A stretch of DNA of 32,295 nt. Source: an uncultured Bacilli bacterium (GTDB lineage: Bacteria; Bacillota_I; Bacilli_A; RFN20; CAG-826). Under the pieces are notes generated by a model, which was not told where the DNA came from, did no database searches, and saw only the letters and a list, made by a program, of their open reading frames with translations. How positions within the stretch are numbered: the stretch's first letter is position 1; every line of letters starts with the position of its first letter. This document shows, piece after piece, positions 1 through 9,056 of this stretch. Location: contig CAJOML010000006.1 in NCBI GenBank assembly GCA_905235705.1, positions 1-32,295 on the forward strand. The letters are read 5' to 3'. A program made the translations under genes and the position numbers.

Positions 1-744
1 TTCTCATTGCTGTTTATGTTCTCGTATTTGTTTATGTACGTTGTATTCTACATGGCAATTACAAAGATTACAGTTCCTTCTGGAAAGGCAATGTTTGTAA
101 CATTGTTTAAGTCTCTTATTTCTTACATTCTTCCTGCTGCTGCTGTTGGTGTGCTTTCTATGCTCCTGCAGCCTGTAAACAGCGGACTTACAACTGCTTT
201 CATTATCGAATTTTCTCTCTTTTCTATTGTTGCAGTACTGTTTTCATTATGGATTAGTTCGGTTCTTTCAACTTCATCAAAACTTTATACCGCTGATTAT
301 GAAGCATCTCTCGAAAAAGACCTTGCAAGTATAGATTACAAGGAAAGCGAAATGGACCAGATTACGGCAAAGATGTTTGATATCATGCGCCGTAACGTAG
401 AATCTTCTTCTATGTCAGTTTACATTCTTGCCGGTAACGGGCTTGATGTTGCATATACTTCTAACAATATGAACATCACAATTCCTTTGAATAACCCTAT
501 GTTCGATGCTCTCTTGAACATCAACAAATCAATTGTTGTTCAGAGTCAGATAGAAAAAGAACACGATCTTGCAGTTGTTCAGAAAGATTTGGAAAAATTC
601 TTTAAACTTACAAAATCAGATGCTTTCTTTATTCTTAATGAAGGTCACAATATCTTTGGTATTATTACTCTTGGTAAAAAGGTCAGTGGTGACCACTACA
701 AGGAATATGACTATAACGTATTTGTAAAGCTTTATTCTTACTTC
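1..744 (+). CDS. Partial membrane-anchored GAF-domain sensor-type protein, probably foreign to this contig
   Basis: The frame is open from the left edge, so the true start lies outside the window and the TTG at base 7 is only the track's choice. Residues ~1-90 are hydrophobic and contain three or so membrane segments. A charged linker follows, and then a region ending in a GAF-like pattern ([34 protein letters not shown]). In known families this membrane-plus-GAF layout sits upstream of a SpoIIE phosphatase, kinase or cyclase output domain; here nothing remains of the output domain. Codon use is AT-rich (many TCT, CTT, AAA, ACA) and unlike the genes from base ~750 onward. The style resembles Treponema proteins, which is an impression rather than a search result. 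The frame after ~750 reads antisense through the oxidoreductase gene and is meaningless. The function of the whole protein cannot be assigned. Confidence 0.6.
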
Positions 745-760
745 TTCGTATTCGGCGATG
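735..760. other. Chimeric junction between two unrelated coding sequences
   Basis: To the left the plus strand reads sensibly as a GAF-domain protein; to the right the minus strand reads sensibly as an FAD oxidoreductase. Each real frame runs into meaningless sequence on crossing this point. The sequence around CTTCTTCGTATTCGG could belong to either gene, so the exact breakpoint is blurred by shared bases. An assembly join through a short overlap is the simplest reading. A genuine recombination is possible but would have destroyed both genes. Confidence 0.75.
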
Positions 761-2004
761 GCTTTTTTGGCGATCGCCTCTTTCGTCTTGAAATAATCTT
801 GGACGGGGACGTTTGCCCAAATATCATCTTCGAATTCGAGCGTCAAAGTCATGATGGATGTTCCTTTTGGCGAAGCCTCAGGGTAAATGCGGTTATAATG
901 GGTGGCGGCGGCTTGAAGATAATCTAACGGTCCATTGGTCAGCCGGGGATAACGCAAGTCACCAGGATAGAAAAGGGTATATTCATCGATGCCTAGTTCT
1001 TCGATAGATTTATTTAATCCGATATAAATATTGACGAAACGGCTTGAAGGCGGGGCGGCTTTATATCTTTTTCTTTCCCTCATCGGGACTTTGATATTGG
1101 GGCTAAGCAAACCATTATAGGCGCTTAACGGATACATATTGGCGATGACCCCTTTGCAAGCAAAGAAGCCGTGATCGGTGCTAACGCCGGTGATATTCCC
1201 TTTTTTGTCTGCTTCGACATGGATTGCTTTGACGCCGAAAAAGGTCTTGCCACCATAAGATTCGAATTTTTCCTGTAAGGATAAGGATAGGGCGTGGCTA
1301 TTAGGGATGATATAGCCCGGCTTATAGGCGATATAGCTATAAATCATTGTGGCCAAATGGGCGAAGGAAATGGTGTTGCCATCTACCCCTAAATAGACAC
1401 GATAGCAATTCAAAATATCAATCACGTCCTCGCTCATTCCAAGCTTGCGGCAGACTTCGTTATATGGTTCTTCGGCGACTTGAAGATAACGGAAGTAGTG
1501 CTTCATAAAGTGGAGGGCAGATATTTTCACGTCCCCGTTCCTTTTCTTTTTCAAGAACATGTGGGCATCAAAATATTGGGACACTTCATAGCATTCTTTC
1601 GATAAGGAAAGATAGGCTTCGACGGCATCTTTATTCCCAGGCACGGCTTTTTCCAGTGCCTTTGTAAAGGCTTCTTCGCCAAAAGGCAATGTGACATCAT
1701 AATATTGACCGCTTCGGGAAGTTAGCACGGCGCGGAAAAGTTCAGGTGCACAGCAAGTGTCGATATCGATGCCATATTCTTCTTTTAATAATTTCCCAGC
1801 GTAACCTAGATGTCCATCTTCCCCTAAAGCGCAAAATTCATGCAAGGCGGCATCGAATTCAAAACGCCCACGTACAAAAGAAGTGGAGCAACCCCCAGGG
1901 AGGTTATGCTGCTCTAAAAGGAGGACGCTTTTCCCTGCCTTAGCTAATGCTAAAGCGCTAGAAAGTCCACCTAAACCAGAACCGATAACGATGACATCGT
2001 ACAT
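745..2004 (-). CDS. FAD-dependent oxidoreductase, phytoene desaturase / carotenoid isomerase-like, 3' end missing
   Basis: The N-terminus begins with a Rossmann dinucleotide-binding motif, [19 protein letters not shown], followed by [12 protein letters not shown]. This is typical of the NAD(P)/FAD-dependent oxidoreductases related to phytoene desaturase, CrtISO and retinol saturase. I start it at the ATG giving MYDVIVIG rather than the track's upstream ATG, because the latter lies inside the preceding ROK gene; the chosen ATG follows the ROK stop by 7 bases. About 420 residues are real. Family members are usually near 500 residues, so roughly the last 70-100 are lost at the chimeric junction; the track's C-terminal tail (from about VRIKLYKY) is antisense of the foreign fragment. 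It is probably co-transcribed with pfkA-pyk-ROK. The substrate is unknown, and there is no carotenoid pathway in view. Confidence 0.8.
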
Positions 2005-2011
2005 AAGTGGA

Positions 2012-2851
2012 CTATTTTTGAGATTGAAAGCCATAGACCGCGGCCCCGATCAATCCGGCATATTGGCCACAGCCACATTCAACGAGTTTGGCGAAAGGAC
2101 AAGCTTTTTGGAGATCTTCGAAAAAGATATCTTTGGATTTCATGACCCCGCCGGTGAAAGCGAACACTTCCGGTTCGAAGGCATCTTGGTTCATCTTGAT
2201 CCAAGAAGCGAAAAGTTTTAGCCAATCGCTATAGACTGCCAAAGCGCGCTCGTCTTTATTTTTGACAAGGGCGAAAAATTCTTTGCTATTTTCGACTTCT
2301 AGGCCATTTAATGCGCAAAACTGCTTTGAATATGACCCGGCGCAAAGTCTTTCGAATTCATGAATCTGCCCTTTATAGAAAGTGGCGGTATGACCGACTT
2401 CGGAAGAGGAAGGAACGAGTTTCCCGCCAAGGGTCATCGCTCCTCCAACGCCGGTAGAGACGGTGACGAAATATAATGATTTGTAAATTGAATTAGGGCC
2501 GACATTGGCTTCGGCTAAAGCGGCGGCTTCAGCGTCATTCCTGACAAAAGCAGGGATGCCGAAAACCGATTTCAAGAAAGCGGCTAAAGGAATATCGGAA
2601 ATGCCTACGTTAGGAAGGGCATCGATATATCCGTCATAACGGACCCGTCCGGGAACGCCTGCGGCAATGGCGATAACCTCTTCACGATTAGGAACGGCTT
2701 CGTTGACGACGTTTACAATGGAATTAAGGAAATCGTCTTTATTGCCAACAATGGTATCTTTGATGAGGACTTGCTCGACCTCATAATTCTCATTGATGAG
2801 AGCGCATCTGGTATTGGTGCCTCCAATATCTAAAGCGATGACCTTTTTCAT
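2012..2851 (-). CDS. ROK-family sugar kinase, glucokinase-like
   Basis: This is a 279-residue protein of the ROK/ASKHA fold, likely phosphorylating glucose or another hexose in the cytoplasm. Visible motifs are the phosphate-1 loop LDIGGTNTR near the N-terminus, GVPGRV, the catalytic aspartate region [11 protein letters not shown], and the phosphate-2 loop STGVGGAM. The usual ROK zinc site (CxCGxxGCxE) is not present: the corresponding stretch VGHTATF...[10 protein letters not shown] has the histidine but only one cysteine, so this is a zinc-less variant. The start codon shares one base with the pyk stop (TAATG), implying translational coupling. With pfkA and pyk next door, a glycolytic entry role (glucokinase) is the best inference, but N-acetylmannosamine or fructose kinase activity cannot be excluded. 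Confidence 0.85.
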   Translation of the reverse strand: MKKVIALDIGGTNTRCALINENYEVEQVLIKDTIVGNKDDFLNSIVNVVNEAVPNREEVIAIAAGVPGRVRYDGYIDALPNVGISDIPLAAFLKSVFGIPAFVRNDAEAAALAEANVGPNSIYKSLYFVTVSTGVGGAMTLGGKLVPSSSEVGHTATFYKGQIHEFERLCAGSYSKQFCALNGLEVENSKEFFALVKNKDERALAVYSDWLKLFASWIKMNQDAFEPEVFAFTGGVMKSKDIFFEDLQKACPFAKLVECGCGQYAGLIGAAVYGFQSQK

Positions 2852-4308
2852 TATTCGAAATCCTGAATTTCGTTGACGTTGACGATACGCATGAAGTTGG
2901 TTTGCCCGGCGCCAGTGGGGGTGCCGCCGACGATGATGATGGGCTCACCGGCTTTAATGCCAAGATCACGAGCGATCTTAAGGGAAAGAACTTCCATTTC
3001 TTCGATGAAGTCAGGCATCGAGGTCTTTAATAAGACGCTATAGATTCCCCACATCCAAGCCCCTTGCATAGCAACGGTGCGGTTAGAGGTGACCGAAATA
3101 ATGGGGCAGCAAGGCCGGGCATGGGAAATACGCCAAGAGGAGAAGCCCCTTTCGGTGAAGCTGACGATAAGCTTAGCACCGATAAGAAGGGCGGTATTTG
3201 CGACGGCATTGGAGATGGCATCGTTATTGGAATGTTCGGAATAATCATAAGCTTGGGCGGCGAGCTTTTCATAATCGAGGTGGTTATCTTCCTCGGTACG
3301 GGCGATGGCCGCTTGCATTTCAACCGCTTTGACAGGATATAAGCCAGATGCGCTTTCGGCCGAAAGCATGATGCAGTCGCTACCTTCGTCAACGGCGGTG
3401 GCACAGTCAGTCACCTCAGCACGAGTGGGGCGGGGATGAGAGATCATCGAATCAAGCATTTGGGTAGCGGTGATGACGGGTTTGCCTTTGCGGCGGCAAG
3501 TGGTGATGATTTGGCGTTGGACATCAGGAACCGTTTCAGGTGGAATCTCAACACCTAAATCGCCACGAGCGACCATGACGCCATCGGCGGCATCGATGAT
3601 TTCTTCGATTTTTTGGACCGCTTCGGGGTTTTCGATTTTGGCGAAAACAGGCATATCGGGACGTCCGTATTTGGCGCAGACTTCCTTGACTGCTTTGACG
3701 TCTTCAGGACGGCGGGTGAAGGAAGCGAAAACGCAGTCGACCCCATTCTCGCAGCCAAACTTCAAATCGGCCTCGTCTTTTTCGGAGATGAAGTCCATAG
3801 AAAGACGAGAGAATGGGCAGTTAACACCTTTTTGGTTCTTTAAAACGTGGGCGTTTTGGGCTTCGACGATGATTTCTCTGGCGGCTTCGTCTTTTTCGAC
3901 GATGAGGAAATCGAGATTGCCGTCATCGATGAGGATATGATCGCCGACTTTGACATCATCATATAGGCCTTTGTAGGTGACGGAGAATTTTTCCATCGTG
4001 CCAAGGCATTCTTCCATTGAGATTCTCATGCGGTGGCGATCGGGAATGGAAAGCTTATCCCCTTCCATATAGCCGGTGCGGATTTCGGGGCCCTTGGTAT
4101 CTAAAGCGACAGGAACATAGATTCCACGACGTTCGAATTCACGGGCGATTTCGATTTTCTCTAATTGTTGAGGATAGGTGCCGTGGGAGAAATTGATACG
4201 CATCACGTTCATGCCAGCTTTATATAATTCGAAACATTTATCGAAATTATCGGAAGCGGGGCCGATTGTCGCGATGATTTTGGTTTTCTTGGAAATATTG
4301 AATAGCAT
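2851..4308 (-). CDS. pyk: Pyruvate kinase
   Basis: Pyruvate kinase catalyses the final ATP-yielding step of glycolysis, phosphoenolpyruvate to pyruvate. At 485 residues it matches the short bacterial form without the extra C-terminal PEP-utiliser-like domain found in Bacillus. Diagnostic motifs are KIIATIGPAS at the N-terminus, MNVMRINFSHG, the KIENPEA catalytic lysine region, VARGDLGVEIP, TATQMLDSM and PRPTRAEVTD, followed by a C-terminal allosteric domain ending in VGGTPTGAGQTN. It lies 14 bases downstream of pfkA, preceded by the ribosome site AAGGAA, and overlaps the ROK start by one base. Co-transcription with pfkA is typical of Bacilli. Confidence 0.97.
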   Translation of the reverse strand: MLFNISKKTKIIATIGPASDNFDKCFELYKAGMNVMRINFSHGTYPQQLEKIEIAREFERRGIYVPVALDTKGPEIRTGYMEGDKLSIPDRHRMRISMEECLGTMEKFSVTYKGLYDDVKVGDHILIDDGNLDFLIVEKDEAAREIIVEAQNAHVLKNQKGVNCPFSRLSMDFISEKDEADLKFGCENGVDCVFASFTRRPEDVKAVKEVCAKYGRPDMPVFAKIENPEAVQKIEEIIDAADGVMVARGDLGVEIPPETVPDVQRQIITTCRRKGKPVITATQMLDSMISHPRPTRAEVTDCATAVDEGSDCIMLSAESASGLYPVKAVEMQAAIARTEEDNHLDYEKLAAQAYDYSEHSNNDAISNAVANTALLIGAKLIVSFTERGFSSWRISHARPCCPIISVTSNRTVAMQGAWMWGIYSVLLKTSMPDFIEEMEVLSLKIARDLGIKAGEPIIIVGGTPTGAGQTNFMRIVNVNEIQDFE

Positions 4309-4322
4309 GGGTAGGTTCCTTC

Positions 4323-5351
<1,029 letters not shown>

Positions 5352-5364
5352 TTAAAAAATGTCG

Positions 5365-5428
5365 CGTGAACAAAAATGTGAATAAGTTAAAAATCCCCCG
5401 TTATAAAGGGTATTTTAAATGTGAAAAA
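5365..5428 (-). promoter_or_regulatory. Cluster of three DnaA-box-like sites around an imperfect palindrome
   Basis: Read on the minus strand, TTATTCACA (5377-5385) fits TTATNCACA exactly, TTTTTCACA (5420-5428) has one mismatch, and TTGTTCACG (5365-5373) has two. All three share orientation. Between two of them is an imperfect palindrome, TTAAAAATCCC/GGGTATTTTAA (5387-5418, 11-bp arms, 9 matching). The cluster lies between divergent pfkA and dnaB, upstream of the dnaB -10. DnaA-mediated control of dnaB-dnaI is the inference; the TGTGAA cores could instead be Rex-like half-sites, but they are direct rather than inverted. Confidence 0.4.
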
Positions 5429-5485
5429 CTCTAAAAAAGTCCGATGGTTACGAAACTTTTTATATCAAAGAAAATGAGTTGATGC

Positions 5486-5491
5486 TACAAT
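5486..5491 (+). promoter_or_regulatory. -10 box of dnaB, placed for a leaderless start
   Basis: TACAAT lies 9 bases before the ATG at 5501. No Shine-Dalgarno sequence lies between them, so transcription would begin within a few bases of the start codon. No convincing -35 is visible (TATCAA at 17-bp spacing). Confidence 0.4.
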
Positions 5492-5500
5492 TTGCCCGCT

Positions 5501-6754
5501 ATGGTCATCATCGATTCTGCTGATTTTTATGAAGTGCGAGTCATGGAAGAAGTCTCTTCCCGTGGCTTCGAATCGCTTAACGTCTGCTACTTGCCTATTA
5601 TCGGCATGGAAGCGGTGGCGGCCTTTTCTTTGCTTTATTACGATCCTACTAGACGCGATGCCTCCAAGCTTTGCAAAAGGGAAGATATGCTTCGCCGGAC
5701 GGGTTTGACTTCCGGCCAATTCCAACGTGCCATACAGGCCCTTGAGGCAGTTGGCTTGGTCCGTTCTTTTGTTAAAAAAGGAGAAGGGGCTTCTTATTAC
5801 GTTCATTGTATCTTCTCCCCTGTCGATATTTCTTCTTTCCTAAACGATCCCTTGCTTGGCGGAATGCTGGAAAAGACACTTGGGCATGAGAAACTAGAAC
5901 AAATCAAAATCGATCACCGTGTCGCTAGCCTCCCTACTGATATGGAAGAAGTAACCGAGAAGTTTTCCGATTTCTTTAACCCTTCCTTTAAGTCCGCGAT
6001 TCAAAATCATCCGGAAACCGTGGGCAAGGCTGGGGTGAATGTGCCGCTGACTTTTTCGTTAACGAAGTTTGAAGATGAAATCCGCCAACTAGGCGTTAAC
6101 CCGAATAGCCTTAGCGTCGCGGAAAAGGAAATCGCAGCGAAAATGGCTGAACTATATCGACTAGACGAGAGCTCGATGGCTTCTTTTGTCTTCGATGCTT
6201 TTGAACAAACGAAAGTGAAAGGCAATCGCCTCAATAGACGTAAGCTTTCCGAGTTATGCCAAGGCTCGTTACGTTTCGCTTATGCTAGGGCAACAGCCGA
6301 AAAGAGCAAAGTCTCAGGCAAAGGAGCGATGGCGGAAAAAATCCAGATGATGGATGAAATCAATCCCATCGAATTCCTCTCCGTGCTCCAAGGTGGGCAT
6401 CGCCCGCCCAAAGCCGACCTTCAACTTATCGAAACCCTTTCGGGACTCGGCTTAACCTATCCTTGTATTAATGTCTTGCTCGATTATGTCCTTCAAAAAA
6501 AGAACAATACCTTGCCTGCATCCTATTGCGAAAAGATTGCCGGGGCATTAGTCAGGGAAGGCTGCCAAACCGCTCGTGATGCGATGGATTATTTATATCG
6601 TGTCGATGCTGAAAATAAAGCGAGAAAACCTCGCAAAAATTATGCAAAACCCCCGCAGAACCTAGATAATAGGCCAATTGATACAGAACCTAAAGAAACG
6701 GTAACCGACGAAGAAATCGATTCCCTTTTGGACTCTTTAGATGAGGATGAATGA
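5501..6754 (+). CDS. dnaB: Replication initiation and membrane attachment protein DnaB (Firmicutes type)
   Basis: This is the Firmicutes primosome protein DnaB (not the helicase), which with DnaD and DnaI loads the replicative helicase at oriC and restart sites. The N-terminal ~120 residues form a DnaD/DnaB-type winged-helix region (REDMLRRTGLTSGQFQRAIQALEAVGLV). The C-terminal part contains a DnaD-like helical domain (QLIETLSGLGLTYPCINVLLDYVL...LYRVDAE) and ends in an acidic tail (DSLLDSLDEDE). I use the ATG at 5501 (417 residues) rather than the track's TTG at 5492, because the ATG gives MVIIDSADFYE and follows the -10 at leaderless spacing. It overlaps dnaI by four bases (ATGA). Confidence 0.88.
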   Translation: MVIIDSADFYEVRVMEEVSSRGFESLNVCYLPIIGMEAVAAFSLLYYDPTRRDASKLCKREDMLRRTGLTSGQFQRAIQALEAVGLVRSFVKKGEGASYYVHCIFSPVDISSFLNDPLLGGMLEKTLGHEKLEQIKIDHRVASLPTDMEEVTEKFSDFFNPSFKSAIQNHPETVGKAGVNVPLTFSLTKFEDEIRQLGVNPNSLSVAEKEIAAKMAELYRLDESSMASFVFDAFEQTKVKGNRLNRRKLSELCQGSLRFAYARATAEKSKVSGKGAMAEKIQMMDEINPIEFLSVLQGGHRPPKADLQLIETLSGLGLTYPCINVLLDYVLQKKNNTLPASYCEKIAGALVREGCQTARDAMDYLYRVDAENKARKPRKNYAKPPQNLDNRPIDTEPKETVTDEEIDSLLDSLDEDE

Positions 6755-7653
6755 TTATGGAAAAAATGAAAATCGTGAATCCTCTTAAGGGAGATAATTC
6801 GGTTAAAGCGTTGCAGGAAGACGCCTACGTTTGTCTTCGTAAAGACGAATTGGTTTATCCTCGTCTTGCTGAACTTTCCCTAACCCGTGCCGAAGCCAAA
6901 AGGGGAATGGCGGTTTTATTGGATTTCCAAGAAGATGTTCATATCTGTGCGTCTTGCCCTGGGTTAGAAAAATGCCCAAAGGCGACCCCCGGCTATAGGA
7001 TGAGCGTGGTCAAAGAAGAAGGGATGTTACGCCCTTGCTTTGATTCCTGCACCCATCTAGAAAAGGCGCTTGAAATCAGGAATCGCTTTGTCCTCGCCGA
7101 TTTCCCGTCTTCTTGGTATGGCGTGGATTTGAAAGATATCGAAAAAAGCGCCTCTACCCGTAACCCTCTTCTAAAAGAAATGGTTGCCATTGCCAAAAGG
7201 GAATCTTCCCGCTGGCTCTATGTAAGTGGCAAAAAGAAGATGGGCAAGTCTTTTATTTTGGTTTGCTATGCCCATCGCATCGGAAAAATCGAACCCGGGG
7301 TGGCTTATGCGAATTCAGGTAAGCTTTTCGCCAAATTAAGAGAACAATCTTTCAAAAACGGAGGCGAAAAGTTCAGACGGAATCTTGATTTGTTAAAGAA
7401 TGCCTCCTTGCTTGTCCTTGATGAATTTGGGTTAGGGAATGTTAGCCCCTACGATTTTGAAAATATTATCGAGCCTCTTTTAAGCTATCGCGCGGAGAAT
7501 GATTTATTGACTGCTTTCGGATCGACTTTGCCGCTTGAAGAGGTTGGAGAAAAATACGAAAAGCGTCTAGGTGATAAGGCCACCAAACTATTCCAACTGA
7601 TCAAAAAGAAAACGAAATCCTTCGATATCACCGGAGTTAAACTATATAACTGA
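6751..7653 (+). CDS. dnaI: Primosomal helicase loader DnaI
   Basis: DnaI is an AAA+ ATPase that loads the replicative helicase onto DNA. The N-terminal third carries a cysteine-rich zinc-binding region (CASCPGLEKCP...RPCFDSC) characteristic of DnaI. The C-terminal ATPase has a Walker A motif SGKKKMGKS and a Walker B motif LLVLDEFG. At about 300 residues it has the family length. Two starts are possible: the ATG at 6751 overlapping the dnaB stop, and the ATG at 6757 with better spacing from the AGGA at 6744; I keep the former. The stop codon TGA directly abuts the stop of the convergent mutM-coaE gene with no base between them. Confidence 0.92.
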   Translation: MIMEKMKIVNPLKGDNSVKALQEDAYVCLRKDELVYPRLAELSLTRAEAKRGMAVLLDFQEDVHICASCPGLEKCPKATPGYRMSVVKEEGMLRPCFDSCTHLEKALEIRNRFVLADFPSSWYGVDLKDIEKSASTRNPLLKEMVAIAKRESSRWLYVSGKKKMGKSFILVCYAHRIGKIEPGVAYANSGKLFAKLREQSFKNGGEKFRRNLDLLKNASLLVLDEFGLGNVSPYDFENIIEPLLSYRAENDLLTAFGSTLPLEEVGEKYEKRLGDKATKLFQLIKKKTKSFDITGVKLYN

Positions 7654-9054
7654 TTAAGGTAGTTTTAGTTTCCTTATTTGAAGTGATAAATCCTCAATAG
7701 AACCATCATTTTCAATGACACGGGTCGCTTTATTTTTGGTTTCTTCTAAGGGATAAGAGGAATTAATCCTAACGAGTTCCTCTTTCGCTTTCGGGTCATC
7801 GGAAAAACGTTCAAGGCGATTCTTGATTGGGGAATCAATCAAGATGATCTCGTCGCATAAAGAATCCATTTTGGCTTTGACGAGCAAGGGAACGTCAAGA
7901 CAAATCTTGCTCCCCTTTTCAAATGAGGAGATGAAAGATACCGCCCTCTTTTTTACTTGGGGATAAAGATAACGTTCCCATCTTTCTTTCTTCGCCGGGG
8001 AAGAGGCAAAGGCTTGCCGAACATAGGCAACATCGAATTTGCCATTTTTGATGGCCTTGGCTCCGATGATGGTTTTGGCTTTTGCTAAGACTAAAGGAGA
8101 GGAATACATCTTCTTCACTTCTTTGTCGGCATCAAAAACCTTATATCCTTTTTTCTTCAATAACGAGGATAAGGAGGACTTTCCAGAATGGATGGGACCA
8201 GTGACTCCAACGACGAAAGTTTTCTCCTTTTTTTGATGCACGTGCTGGCATTTTGGGCAAAAATAAGTGCCACGTCCAGCAACTTCTTCCCGCCTAATCG
8301 GAGTTTGGCAAAGAAGGCAGGGCTCTCCTTCTTTGCCATAGACTTTTAATTGAAGTTGCATCAGACCATCAATGCCATCAAGGGGATGATAACTACGGAT
8401 TGTTGAGCCTCCTTCATGGATCGAAGCAGTCAAGATTTCTTTGGCTGAAGATAAAATATCTTGGGCTTGTTTATAAGTGATTTTATTGGCCGGGGTAAAA
8501 GGCGAAATCTTGGTAGCGAAAAGGACCTCGCAATCATAAATGTTTCCAATCCCGGAAATGAGGTGCTGGTCGAGTAAAGCTTCTTTGATGGAGATGCTTT
8601 TCCTTTTCAAACCGTTCCAGAATTCCTTTGGATCGATATCAAAAGGTTCGGGTCCAATCTCGGCAAAAGGGGAATGGAGCTGGCTTTCGCTTGTCTTGCC
8701 TAAATGGAATCGACCGAATTTCCTTGTATCGTTATAACAAAGGGTTTGGCCATTATCTAAAGCGAAAAAAGCGAGGTCGTGCTTTGAAAAAGGCTCTCCT
8801 TCATTACGGAAGAAGTATTTTCCTTCCATCCGTAAATGGGAATATAAGCTATATCCATTATCAAAATCGAAACGGAGGCACTTCCCTTTTCTTTTTAAAG
8901 CGATGAAGGTAGCGCCAGCTAAGGCTTCTTGATAGATTTTCCCGCCGCCGACGAAAACGGGTTCGTGGATCCACCGGATAGACAAAACCTTTTTGCCAAG
9001 AAGAAGCGGTTCAAGGCTGCGTCTAACGGTTTCGACTTCAGGAAGTTCGGGCAT
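7654..9054 (-). CDS. mutM-coaE: Fusion of formamidopyrimidine-DNA glycosylase (MutM/Fpg) and dephospho-CoA kinase (CoaE)
   Basis: One continuous 466-residue ORF joins two enzymes. Residues 1-~272 are MutM, which removes oxidised purines such as 8-oxoguanine: it has PELPEVETV with catalytic Pro2 and Glu3, the helix-two-turn-helix SGIGNIYDCEVLF (~168-180), and a C4 zinc finger (Cys246, 249, 266, 269) ending AGRGTYFCPKCQ. After a short lysine-rich linker, residues ~280-466 are CoaE, the last step of coenzyme A synthesis: P-loop GVTGPIHSGKS (283-293), FDADKEV and LDVPLLV. The start is the second Met of the track, since MutM needs Met-Pro-Glu for its N-terminal proline. It begins two bases after the polA stop, with AAAGGA upstream. 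In Bacillus these are separate genes in the polA-mutM-coaE locus. Confidence 0.92.
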   Translation of the reverse strand: MPELPEVETVRRSLEPLLLGKKVLSIRWIHEPVFVGGGKIYQEALAGATFIALKRKGKCLRFDFDNGYSLYSHLRMEGKYFFRNEGEPFSKHDLAFFALDNGQTLCYNDTRKFGRFHLGKTSESQLHSPFAEIGPEPFDIDPKEFWNGLKRKSISIKEALLDQHLISGIGNIYDCEVLFATKISPFTPANKITYKQAQDILSSAKEILTASIHEGGSTIRSYHPLDGIDGLMQLQLKVYGKEGEPCLLCQTPIRREEVAGRGTYFCPKCQHVHQKKEKTFVVGVTGPIHSGKSSLSSLLKKKGYKVFDADKEVKKMYSSPLVLAKAKTIIGAKAIKNGKFDVAYVRQAFASSPAKKERWERYLYPQVKKRAVSFISSFEKGSKICLDVPLLVKAKMDSLCDEIILIDSPIKNRLERFSDDPKAKEELVRINSSYPLEETKNKATRVIENDGSIEDLSLQIRKLKLP

Positions 9055-9056
9055 AA

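Noticed and set aside
616-927. ORF extensions across ~745 on both strands
   Set aside because: Each reads antisense of the other gene beyond the junction, so these tails are not real protein.
3027-3940. Overlapping ORFs inside pyk and pfkA on either strand
   Set aside because: Shadows of strongly conserved genes; no domain or ribosome site.
5365-5428. Rex operator in front of pfkA based on TGTGAA repeats
   Set aside because: Rex sites are inverted repeats (TTGTGAA-N6-TTCACAA); these are direct repeats and fit DnaA boxes better.
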